Below are positions 1-11,940 of a DNA stretch of 64,000 bases, one piece after another. The notes below the pieces were generated by a model, which was given only the letters and a program-made list of their open reading frames with translations, was not told the origin of the DNA and ran no database searches. Position 1 is the stretch's first letter; each line of letters begins with the position of its first letter. The DNA lies in the NCBI GenBank assembly GCA_914767715.1, contig OU612070.1, forward strand, positions 22,556,025-22,620,024. Direction: 5' to 3'. The position numbers and the translations under genes are program-made. The DNA is from Membranipora membranacea (lineage: Eukaryota > Bryozoa > Gymnolaemata > Cheilostomatida > Membraniporidae).

Positions 1-429
1 ACCTCCCTATATCTCATATAAAATATTAGCTCCCTGTGACGTTGCGTATTCTATCGAGGTATTTTGCCAGAAATTGACAAAAATCGATAGGTACGGTCCT
101 GGGGAAATTAGCCAATAATTGGGCGGAATTCCTTACTCGCTTAGAAACGCTTGAAACTCAGTTTTGAGGTTCGCAATGACCTCCCTATATCTCACATAAA
201 ATATTAGCTCCCTGTGACGTTGCGTATTCTATCGAGGTATTTTGCCAGAAATTGACAAAAGTCGATAGGTACGGTCCTGGGGAAATTAGCCAATAATTGG
301 GCGGAATTCCTTACTCGCTTAGAAACGCTTGAAACTCTGTTTTGAGGTTCGCAATGACGTCCCTATATCTCATATAAAATATTAGCTCCCTGTGACGTTG
401 CGTATTCTATCGAGGTATTTTGCCAGAAA

Positions 430-1780
430 TTGACAAAAATCGATAGGTACGGTCCTGGGGAAATAGCCAATAATTGGGCGGAATTCCTTACTCGCTTAGA
501 AACGCTTGAAACTCTGTTTTGAAGTTTGCAATGGCGTCCCTATATCTCATATAAATAATTAGCTCCCTCTGACGATGCGTTTTCTATCGAGGTCTTTTGT
601 TAGAAATTGACAAAAATCGATAGGTACGGTCCTGGGGAAATTAGCCAGTAATTAGGCGGAATTCCTTACTCGCTTAGAAACGCTTGAAACTCTGTCTTGA
701 GGTTCGCAATGACGTCCCTATGTCTTATATAAACTATTAGCTCCCTGTGACGTTGCGTATTCTATCGAGGTATTTTGCCAGAAATTGTCAAAAATCGATA
801 GGTACGGTCCTGGGGAAATTAGCCAATAATTGGGCGGAATTCCTTACTCGCTTAGAAACGCTTGAAACTCTGTTTTGAAGATCGCAATCGTCTCCCTATA
901 TCTCATATAAAATATTAGCTCCCTGTGACGTTGCGTATTCTATCGGGGTAATTTGCCAGAAATTGACAAAAATCGATAGGTGCGGTCCTGGGGAAATAAG
1001 CCAATAATTGTGCGGAATTCCTTACTCGCTTAGAAACGCTTGAAACTCTGTTTTGAAGTTCGCCATGACGTCCCTATGTCTCATATAAAATATTAGCTCC
1101 TGTGACGTTGCGTATTCTGTCGAGGTATTTTGCCTGAAATTGACAAAATTCGATAGGTACGGTCCTGGGGAAATTAGCCAGTAATTGGGCGGAATTCCTC
1201 ACTCGCTTAGGAACGCTTGAAACTCTGTTTTGAAGTTCGCAATGACGTCCCTATATCTCATATAAAATATTAGCTCCCTGTGACGTTGCGTATTCTATCG
1301 AGGCCTTTTGTTAGAAATTGACAAAAATCGATAGGTACGGTCCTTGGGAAATTAGCCAATAATTGGGCGGAATTCCTTACTCGCTTAGAAACGCTTGAAA
1401 CTCTGTTTTGAAGTTCGCAATGACGTCCCTATATCTCATATAAAATATTAGCTCCCTGTGACGTTGCGTATTCTATGGAGGTATTTTGCCAGAAATTGAC
1501 AAAAATTGATAGGTACGGTCCTGGGGAAATTAGCCAATAATTGTGCGGAATTCGTTACTCGCTTAGAAACGCTTGAAACTCTGTTTTGAGGTTCGCAATG
1601 ACGTCCCTATATCGCATATAAATTATTAGCTCCCTGTAACGATGCGTATTCTATCGAGGTATTTTGCCACAAATTGACATAAATCGTAAGGTACGGTCCT
1701 GGGGAAAATAGCCAATAATTGGGCGGAATTCCTTACTCGCTTAGAAACGCTTGAAACTCTGTTTTGAGGTTCGCAATGAC
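430..1780. repeat. Higher-order block B, copy 1 (others near 6,840-7,550 and 9,500-10,850)
   Basis: A shared 1-bp deletion monomer (GGGGAAATAGCC), then the CAATGGCGTCCC monomer, then the CAATCGTCTCC monomer occur in the same order at about 458/530/886, 6866/6938/7293 and 9531/9600/9956. Copy 2 is cut short near 7,555 by a small deletion (ACAAAATTAGGTACGG). A further marker, CTCACATAAA with AAAAGTCGATAG, recurs at about 191, 6597 and 11041. The array is therefore a mosaic of multi-monomer blocks and not a random shuffle. Confidence 0.8.
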
Positions 1781-2400
1781 CTCCCTATATCTAATATAAA
1801 ATATTAGCTCCCTGTGACGTTGCGTATTCTATTGAGGTATTTTGCCAGAAATTGACAAAAATCGATAGGTACGGTCCTGGGGAAATTAGCCAATAATTGG
1901 GCGGAATTCCTTACTCGCTAAGAAACGCTTGAAACTCTGTTTTGAAGTTCGCAATGACGTCCCTATATCTCATATAAAATATTAGCTCCCTGTGACGTTG
2001 CGTATTCTATGGAGGTATTTTGCCAGAAATTGACAAAAATTGATAGGTACGGTCCTGGGGAAATTAGCCAATAATTGTGCGGAATTCGTTACTCGCTTAG
2101 AAACGCTTGAAACTCTGTTTTGAGGTTCGCAATGACGTCCCTATATCGCATATAAATTATTAGCTCCCTGTAACGATGCGTATTCTATCGAGGTATTTTG
2201 CCACAAATTGACAAAAATCGTAAGGTACGGTCCTGGGGAAAATAGCCCATAATTGGGCGGAATTCCTTACTCGCTTAGAAACGCTTGAAACTCTGTTTTG
2301 AGGTTCGCAATGACGTCCCTATATCTCATATAAAATATTAGCTCCCTGTGACTTTGCGTATTCTATCAAGGTATTTTGCCACAAATTGACAAAAATCGAT

Positions 2401-5400
2401 AGGTACGGTCCTGGGGAAATTAGCCAATAATTGGGCGGAATTCCTTACATGCTTAGAAACGCTTGAAACTCTGTTTTGAAGTTCGCAATGACGTCCCTAT
2501 ATCTCATATAAAATATTAGCTACCTGTGACGTTGCGTATTCTATCGAGGTCTTTTGCCAGAAATTGACAAAAATCGATAGGTACGGTCCTGGGGAAGTTA
2601 GCCAATAATTGGGCGGAATTCCTTACTCGCTTAGAAACGCTTGAAACTCTGTTTTGAAGTTCGCAATGACGTCCCTATATCTCATATAAAATATTAGCTC
2701 CCTGTGACGTTGCGTATTCTATCGAGGTATTTTGCCAGAAATTTACAAAAATCGATAGGTACGGTCCTGGGGAAATTAGCCATTAATTGGGCGGAATTCC
2801 TTACTCGCTTGGAAACGCTTGAAACTCTGTTTTGAAGTTTGCAATGACGTCCCTATATCTCATATAAAATATTAGCTCCCTGTGACGTTGCGTATTCTAT
2901 GGAGGTATTTTGCCAGAAATTGACAAAAATCGATAGGTACGGTCCTGGGGAAATTAGCCAATAATTGGGCGGAATTCCTTACTCGCTTAGAATCACTTGA
3001 AACTCTGTTTTGAGGTTCGCAATGACGTCCCTATGTCTCATATAAAATATTAGCTCCCTGTGACGTTGCGTATTCTATCGAGGTATTTTGCCAGAAATTT
3101 ACAAAAATCGATAGGTACGGTCCTGGGGAAATTAGCCATTAATTGGGCGGAATTCCTTACTCGCTTAGAAACGCTTGAAACTCTGTTTTGAAGTTTGCAA
3201 TGACGTCCCTATATCTCATATAAATAATTAGCTCCCTTTGACGATGCGTTTTCTATCAAGGTCTTTTGCCAGAAATTGACAAAAATCGATAGGTACGGTC
3301 CTGGGGAGATTAGCCAATAATTGGGCGGAATTCCTTGCTCGCTTAGAATCACTTGAAACTCTGTTTTGAGGTTCGCAATGACGTCCCTATGTCTCATATA
3401 AAATATTAGCTCCCTGTGACGTTGCGTATTCTATCGAGGTATTTTGCCAGAAATTTACAAAAATCGATAGGTACGGTCCTGGGGAAATTAGCCAGTAATT
3501 AGGCGGAGTTCCTTACTCGCTTAGAAACGCTTGAAACTCTGTCTTGAGGTTCGCAATGACGTCCCTATGTCTTATATAAACTATTAGCTCCCTGTGACGT
3601 TGCGTATTCTATCGAGGTATTTTGCCAGAAATTGTCAAAAATCGATAGGTACGGTCCTGGGGAAATTAGCCAATAATTGGGCGGAATTCCTTACTCGCTT
3701 AGAAACGCTTGAAACTCTGTTTTGAAGATCGCAATCGTCTCCCTATATCTCATATAAAATATTAGCTCCCTGTGACGTTGCGTATTCTATCGGGGTAATT
3801 TGCCAGAAATTGACAAAAATCGATAGGTGCGGTCCTGGGGAAATAAGCCAATAATTGTGCGGAATTCCTTACTCGCTTAGAAACGCTTGAAACTCTGTTG
3901 TGAAGTTCACCATGACGTCCCTATGTCTCATATAAAATATTAGCTCCCTGTGACGTTGCGTGTTCTGTCGAGGTATTTTGCCTGAAATTGACAAAAATCG
4001 ATAGGTACGGTCCTGGGGAAATTAGCCAGTAATTGGGCGGAATTCCTCACTCGCTTAGGAACGCTTGAAACTCTGTTTTGAAGTTCGCAATGACGTCCCT
4101 ATGTCTCATATAAAATATTAGCTCCCTGTGACGTTGCGTATTCTATGGAGGTATTTTGCCAGAAATTGACAAAAATTGATAGGTACGGTCCTGGGGAAAT
4201 TAGCCAATAATTGTGCGGAATTCGTTACTCGCTTAGAAACGCTTGAAACTCTGTTTTGAGGTTCGCAATGACGTCCCTATATCGCATATAAATTATTAGC
4301 TCCCTGTAACGATGCGTATTCTATCGAGGTATTTTGCCACAAATTGACATAAATCGTAAGGTACGGTCCTGGGGAAATTAGCCAATAATTGGGCGGAATT
4401 CCTTACATGCTTAGAAACGCTTGAAACTCTGTTTTGAAGTTCGCAATGACGTCCCTATATCTCATATAAAATATTAGCTCCCTGTGACGTTGCGTATTCT
4501 ATCGAGGTCTTTTGCCAGAAATTGACAAAAATCGATAGGTACGGTCCTGGGGAAGTTAGCCAATAATTGGGCGGAATTCCTTACTCGCTTAGAAACGCTT
4601 GAAACTCTGTTTTGAAGTTCGCAATGACGTCCCTATATCTCATATAAAATATTAGCTCCCTGTGACGTTGCGTATTCTATCGAGGTATTTTGCCAGAAAT
4701 TTACAAAAATCGATAGGTACGGTCCTGGGGAAATTAGCCATTAATTGGGCGGAATTCCTTACTCGCTTGGAAACGCTTGAAACTCTGTTTTGAAGTTTGC
4801 AATGACGTCCCTATATCTCATATAAAATATTAGCTCCCTGTGACGTTGCGTATTCTATGGAGGTATTTTGCCAGAAATTGACAAAAATCGATAGGTACGG
4901 TCCTGGGGAAATTAGCCAATAATTGGGCGGAATTCCTTACTCGCTTAGAATCACTTGAAACTCTGTTTTGAGGTTCGCAATGACGTCCCTATGTCTCATA
5001 TAAAATATTAGCTCCCTGTGACGTTGCGTATTCTATCGAGGTATTTTGCCAGAAATTTACAAAAATCGATAGGTACGGTCCTGGGGAAATTAGCCATTAA
5101 TTGGGCGGAATTCCTTACTCGCTTAGAAACGCTTGAAACTCTGTTTTGAAGTTTGCAATGACGTCCCTATATCTCATATAAATAATTAGCTCCCTTTGAC
5201 GATGCGTTTTCTATCAAGGTCTTTTGCCAGAAATTGACAAAAATCGATAGGTACGGTCCTGGGGAGATTAGCCAATAATTGGGCGGAATTCCTTACTCGC
5301 TTAGAATCACTTGAAACTCTGTTTTGAGGTTCGCAATGACGTCCCTATGTCTCATATAAAATATTAGCTCCCTGTGACGTTGCGTATTCTATCGAGGTAT

Positions 5401-6316
5401 TTTGCCAGAAATTGGCAAAAATCGATAGGTACGGTCCTGGGGAAATTAGCCAGTAATTAGGCGGAATTCCTTACTCGCTTAGAAACGCTTGAAACTCTGT
5501 CTTGAGGTTCGCAATGACGTCCCTATGTCTTATATAAACTATTAGCTCCCTGTGACGTTGCGTATTCTATCGAGGTATTTTGCCAGAAATTGTCAAAAAT
5601 CGATAGGTACGGTCCTGGGGAAATTAGCCAATAATTGGGCGGAATTCCTTACTCGCTTAGAAACGCTTGAAACTCTGTTTTGAAGATCGCAATCGTCTCC
5701 CTATATCTCATATAAAATATTAGCTCCCTGTGACGTTGCGTATTCTATCGGGGTAATTTGCCAGAAATTGACAAAAATCGATAGGTGCGGTCCTGGGGAA
5801 ATAAGCCAATAATTGTGCGGAATTCCTTACTCGCTTAGAAACGCTTGAAACTCTGTTGTGAAGTTCACCATGACGTCCCTATGTCTCATATAAAATATTA
5901 GCTCCCTGTGACGTTGCGTGTTCTGTCGAGGTATTTTGCCTGAAATTGACAAAAATCGATAGGTACGGTCCTGGGGAAATTAGCCAGTAATTGGGCGGAA
6001 TTCCTCACTCGCTTAGGAACGCTTGAAACTCTGTTTTGAAGTTCGCAATGACGTCCCTATGTCTCATATAAAATATTAGCTCCCTGTGACGTTGCGTTTT
6101 CTATCGAGGTATTTTGCCAGAAATTGACAAAAATTGATAGGTACGGTCCTGGGGAAATTAGCCAATAATTGTGCGGAATTCGTTACTCGCTTAGAAACGC
6201 TTGAAACTCTGTTTTGAGGTTCGCAATGACGTCCCTATATCGCATATAAATTATTAGCTCCCTGTAACGATGCGTATTCTATCGAGGTATTTTGCCACAA
6301 ATTGACATAAATCGTA
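2401..6316. repeat. Higher-order repeat: tandem duplication of 11 monomers (1,958 bp each)
   Basis: Block 2401-4358 is repeated as 4359-6316 at an offset of exactly 1,958 bp (11 x 178). Diagnostic monomer variants line up: TTCCTTACATG at 2441 and 4399, GGGGAAGTTAG at 2591 and 4549, a TTGGAAACG monomer, a run of GAATCACTTG monomers, and the GATCGCAATCGTCTCC monomer near 3727 and 5691. Identity between blocks is visibly much higher than between neighbouring monomers, the signature of recent unequal exchange. Confidence 0.9.
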
Positions 6317-9300
6317 AGGTACGGTCCTGGGGAAAATAGCCAATAATTGGGCGGAATTCCTTACTCGCTTAGAAACGCTTGAAACTCTGTTTTGAGGTTC
6401 GCAATGACGTCCCTATATCTCATATAAAATATTAGCTCCCTGTGACGTTGCGTATTCTATCGAGGTATTTTGCCAGAAATTGACAAAAATCGATAGGTAC
6501 CGTCCTGGGGAAATTAGCCAATAATTGGGCGGAATTCCTTACTCGCTTAGAAACGCTTGAAACTCAGTTTTGAGGTTCGCAATGACCTCCCTATATCTCA
6601 CATAAAATATTAGCTCCCTGTGACGTTGCGTATTCTATCGAGGTATTTTGCCAGAAATTGACAAAAGTCGATAGGTACGGTCCTGGGGAAATTAGCCAAT
6701 AATTGGGCGGAATTCCTTACTCGCTTAGAAACGCTTGAAACTCTGTTTTGAGGTTCGCAATGACGTCCCTATATCTCATATAAAATATTAGCTCCCTGTG
6801 ACGTTGCGTATTCTATCGAGGTATTTTGCCAGAAATTGACAAAAATCGATAGGTACGGTCCTGGGGAAATAGCCAATAATTGGGCGGAATTCCTTACTCG
6901 CTTAGAAACGCTTGAAACTCTGTTTTGAAGTTTGCAATGGCGTCCCTATATCTCATATAAATAATTAGCTCCCTCTGACGATGCGTTTTCTATCGAGGTC
7001 TTTTGTTAGAAATTGACAAAAATCGATAGGTACGGTCCTGGGGAAATTAGCCAGTAATTAGGCGGAATTCCTTACTCGCTTAGAAACGCTTGAAACTCTG
7101 TCTTGAGGTTCGCAATGACGTCCCTATGTCTTATATAAACTATTAGCTCCCTGTGACGTTGCGTATTCTATCGAGGTATTTTGCCAGAAATTGTCAAAAA
7201 TCGATAGGTACGGTCCTGGGGAAATTAGCCAATAATTGGGCGGAATTCCTTACTCGCTTAGAAACGCTTGAAACTCTGTTTTGAAGATCGCAATCGTCTC
7301 CCTATATCTCATATAAAATATTAGCTCCCTGTGACGTTGCGTATTCTATCGGGGTAATTTGCCAGAAATTGACAAAAATCGATAGGTGCGGTCCTGGGGA
7401 AATAAGCCAATAATTGTGCGGAATTCCTTACTCGCTTAGAAACGCTTGAAACTCTGTTTTGAAGTTCGCCATGACGTCCCTATGTCTCATATAAAATATT
7501 AGCTCCCTGTGACGTTGCGTATTCTGTCGAGGTATTTTGCCTGAAATTGACAAAATTAGGTACGGTCCTGGGGAAATTAGCCAATAATTGTGCGGAATTC
7601 CTTACTTGCTTAGAATCACTTGAAACTCTGTTTTGAGGTTCGCAATGACGTCCCTATGTCTCATATAAAATATTAGCTCCCTGTGACGTTGCGTATTCTA
7701 TGGAGGTATTTTGCCAGAAATTGACAAAAATTGATAGGTACGGTCCTGGGGAAATTAGCCAATAATTGTGCGGAATTCCTTACTTGCTTAGAATCACTTG
7801 AAACTCTGTTTTGAGGTTTGCAATGACGTCCCTATATCTAATATAAAATATTAGCTCCCTGTGACGTTGCGTATTCTATGGAGGTATTTTGCCAGAAATT
7901 GACAAAAATCGATAGGTACGGTCCTGGGGAAATTAGCCAATAATTGGGCGGAATTCCTTACTCGCTAAGAAACGCTTGAAACTCTGTTTTGAAGTTCGCA
8001 ATGACGTCCCTATATCTCATATAAAATATTAGCTCCCTGTGACGTTGCGTATTCTATGGAGGTATTTTGCCAGAAATTGACAAAAATTGATAGGTACGGT
8101 CCTGGGGAAATTAGCCAATAATTGTGCGGAATTCGTTACTCGCTTACAAACGCTTGAAACTCTGTTTTGAGGTTCGCAATGACGTCCCTATATCGCATAT
8201 AAATTATTAGCTCCCTGTAACGATGCGTATTCTATCGAGGTATTTTGCCACAAATTGACAAAAATCGTAAGGTACGGTCCTGGGGAAAATAGCCCATAAT
8301 TGGGCGGAATTCCTTACTCGCTTAGAAACGCTTGAAACTCTGTTTTGAGGTTCGCAATGACGTCCCTATATCTCATATAAAATATTAGCTCCCTGTGACT
8401 TTGCGTATTCTATCAAGGTATTTTGCCACAAATTGACAAAAATCGATAGGTACGGTCCTGGGGAAATTAGCCAATAATTGGGCGGAATTCCTTACATGCT
8501 TAGAAACGCTTGAAACTCTGTTTTGAAGTTCGCAATGACGTCCCTATATCTCATATAAAATATTAGCTCCCTGTGACGTTGCGTATTCTATCGTGGTATT
8601 TTGCCAGAAATTGACAAAAATCGATAGGTACGGTCCTGGGGAAATTAGCCAATAATTAGGCGGTATTCCTTACTCGCTTAGAAACGCTTGAAACTCAGTT
8701 TTGAGGTTCGCAATGACGTCCGTGTATGTCATATAAAATATTAGCTCCCTGTGACGATGCGTTTTCTATCGAGGTAATTTGCCAGAAATTGACAAAAATC
8801 GATAGGTACGGTCCTGGGGAAATTAGCCAATAATTGGGCGGAATTCCTTACTTGCTTAGAACCGCTTGAAATTCAGTTTTGAAGTTCGCAATGACGTCCC
8901 TATATCTCATATAAAATATTAGCTCCCTGTGACGTTGCGTATTCTATGGAGGTATTTTGCCAGAAATTGACAAAAATCGATAGGTACGGTCCTTGGGAAA
9001 TTAGCCAATAATTGGGCGGAATTCCTTACTTGCTTAGAATCACTTGAAACTCTGTTTTGAGGTTCGCAATGACGTCCCTATGTCTCATATAAAATATTAG
9101 CTCCCTGTGACGTTGCGTATTCTATCGAGGTATTTTGCCCGAAATTTACAAAAATCGATAGGTACGGTCCTGGGGAAATTAGCCATTAATTGGGCGGAAT
9201 TCCTTACTCGCTTAGAAACGCTTGAAACTCTGTTTTGAAGTTTGCAATGACGTCCCTATATCTCATATAAATAATTAGCTCCCTTTGACGATGCGTTTTC

Positions 9301-11940
9301 TATCAAGGTCTTTTGTTAGAAATTGACAAAAATCGATAGGTACGGTCCTGGGGAAATTAGCCAGTAATTGGGCGGAATTCCTTACTCGCTTAGAAACGCT
9401 TGAAACTCTGTTTTGAGGTTCGCAATGACGTCCCTATGTCTTATATAAACTATTAGCTCCCTGTGACGTTGCGTATTCTATCGAGGTATTTTGCCAGAAA
9501 TTGACAAAAATCGATAGGTACGGTCCTGGGGAAATAGCCAATAATTGGGCGGAATTCCTTACTCGCTTAGAAACGCTTGAAACTCTGTTTTGAAGTTTGC
9601 AATGGCGTCCCTATATCTCATATAAATAATTAGCTCCCTTTGACGATGCGTTTTCTATCGAGGTCTTTTGTTAGAAATTGACAAAAATCGATAGGTACGG
9701 TCCTGGGGAAATTAGCCAGTAATTAGGCGGAATTCCTTACTCGCTTAGAAACGCTTGAAACTCTGTCTTGAGGTTCGCAATGACGTCCCTATGTCTTATA
9801 TAAACTATTAGCTCCCTGTGACGTTGCGTATTCTATCGAGGTATTTTGCCAGAAATTGTCAAAAATCGATAGGTACGGTCCTGGGGAAATTAGCCAATAA
9901 TTGGGCGGAATTCCTTACTCGCTTAGAAACGCTTGAAACTCTGTTTTGAAGATCGCAATCGTCTCCCTATATCTCATATAAAATATTAGCTCCCTGTGAC
10001 GTTGCGTATTCTATCGGGGTAATTTGCCAGAAATTGACAAAAATCGATAGGTGCGGTCCTGGGGAAATAAGCCAATAATTGTGCGGAATTCCTTACTCGC
10101 TTAGAAACGCTTGAAACTCTGTTTTGAAGTTCGCCATGACGTCCCTATGTCTCATATAAAATATTAGCTCCCTGTGACGTTGCGTATTCTGTCGAGGTAT
10201 TTTGCCTGAAATTGACAAAAATCGATAGGTACGGTCCTGGGGAAATTAGCCAGTAATTGGGCGGAATTCCTCACTCGCTTAGGAACGCTTGAAACTCTGT
10301 TTTGAAGTTCGCAATGACGTCCCTATATCTCATATAAAATATTAGCTCCCTGTGACGTTGCGTATTCTATCGAGGCCTTTTGTTAGAAATTGACAAAAAT
10401 CGATAGGTACGGTCCTTGGGAAATTAGCCAATAATTGGGCGGAATTCCTTACTCGCTTAGAAACACTTGAAACTCTGTTTTGAAGTTCGCAATGACGTCC
10501 CTATATCTCATATAAAATATTAGCTCCCTGTGACGTTGCGTATTCTATGGAGGTATTTTGCCAGAAATTGACAAAAATTGATAGGTACGGTCCTGGGGAA
10601 ATTAGCCAATAATTGTGCGGAATTCGTTACTCGCTTAGAAACGCTTGAAACTCTGTTTTGAGGTTCGCAATGACGTCCCTATATCGCATATAAATTATTA
10701 GCTCCCTGTAACGATGCGTATTCTATCGAGGTATTTTGCCACAAATTGACATAAATCGTAAGGTACGGTCCTGGGGAAAATAGCCAATAATTGGGCGGAA
10801 TTCCTTACTCGCTTAGAAACGCTTGAAACTCTGTTTTGAGGTTCGCAATGACCTCCCTATATCTCATATAAAATATTAGCTCCCTGTGACGTTGCGTATT
10901 CTATCGAGGTATTTTGCCAGAAATTGACAAAAATCGATAGGTACCGTCCTGGGGAAATTAGCCAATAATTGGGCGGAATTCCTTACTCGCTTAGAAACGC
11001 TTGAAACTCAGTTTTGAGGTTCGCAATGACCTCCCTATATCTCACATAAAATATTAGCTCCCTGCGACGTTGCGTATTCTATCGAGGTATTTTGCCAGAA
11101 ATTGACAAAAGTCGATAGGTACGGTCCTGGGGAAATTAGCCAATAATTGGGCGTAATTCCTTACTCGCTTAGAAACGCTTGAAACTCTGTTTTGAGGTTC
11201 GCAATGACGTCCCTATATCTCATATAAAATATTAGCTCCCTGTGACGTTGCGTATTCTATCGAGGTATTTTGCCAGAAATTGACAAAAATTGATAGCTAC
11301 GGTCCTGGGGAATTTAGCCAATATTTGGGCGGAATTCCTTACTCGCTTAGAAACGCTTGAAACTCCGTTTTGAGGTTCGCAATGACGTCCCTATATGTCA
11401 TATAAAATATTAGCTCCCTGTGACGTTGTGTATTCTATCGAGGTATTTTGCCAGAAATTGACAAAAATCGATAGGTACGGTCCTGGGGAAATTAGCCAAT
11501 AATTGGGCGGAATTCCTTACTCGCTTAGAAACGCTTGAAACTCTGTTTTGAGGTTCGCAATGACGCCCCTATATCTCATATAAAATATCAGCTCCCTGTG
11601 ACGTTGCGTGTTCTATCGAGGTATTTTGCCAGAAATTGACAAAAATCGATAGGTACGGTCCTGTGGAAATTAGCCAATAATTGGGCGGAATTCCTTACTC
11701 GCTTAGAAACGATTGAAACTCTGTTTTGAGGTTCGCACTGAGATCCCTTTATCCCATCTATAATATTAGCACCCTGTGACGACGCGTTTTAAGTCTTGGT
11801 AATTTGCCAGAAATTGAAAAAACTCGATAGGTACGGTCCCAGGGAAATTAGCACATTTTCTTGGCAGGAATCTTTACTCGCTTAGAACCGCTTGACACTC
11901 CGTCTTGAGGTTCACAATGCTGTCCCTATATCATACATAT

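Larger units (their letters stand above)
1..11940. repeat. 178-bp satellite DNA array (about 66 monomers)
   Basis: The same unit recurs head to tail; the start of the unit falls at 1, 179 and 357, so the period is 178 bp, and later shifts come from 1-bp indels. Each unit carries a GGAATTCC EcoRI site, a run reading GGTACGGTCCTGGGG, and a GAAACGCTTGAAAC segment. Monomers differ mostly by a few recurrent substitutions, many at CpG (CG to TG or CA), yet the consensus keeps about ten CpG per monomer. The array starts before the window. Its last unit and a half (about 11,720-11,940) are strongly divergent, as expected at an array edge escaping homogenisation. Short ORFs inside are chance. A centromeric or heterochromatic location is plausible but inferred. 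Confidence 0.98.

Noticed and set aside
3209-3397. Open frame inside the satellite
   Set aside because: Exists only in one variant monomer pair and is broken in other copies; chance frame.
1-11940. CENP-B box in the satellite monomer
   Set aside because: GGTTCGCAATGACGTCCC and ACTCGCTTAGAAACGCTTG were compared with the NTTCGNNNNANNCGGGN pattern. Spacing and the CGGG part do not fit.
1-11940. CRISPR-like array
   Set aside because: The whole unit is conserved without unique spacers, and the genome is eukaryotic; it is a satellite.
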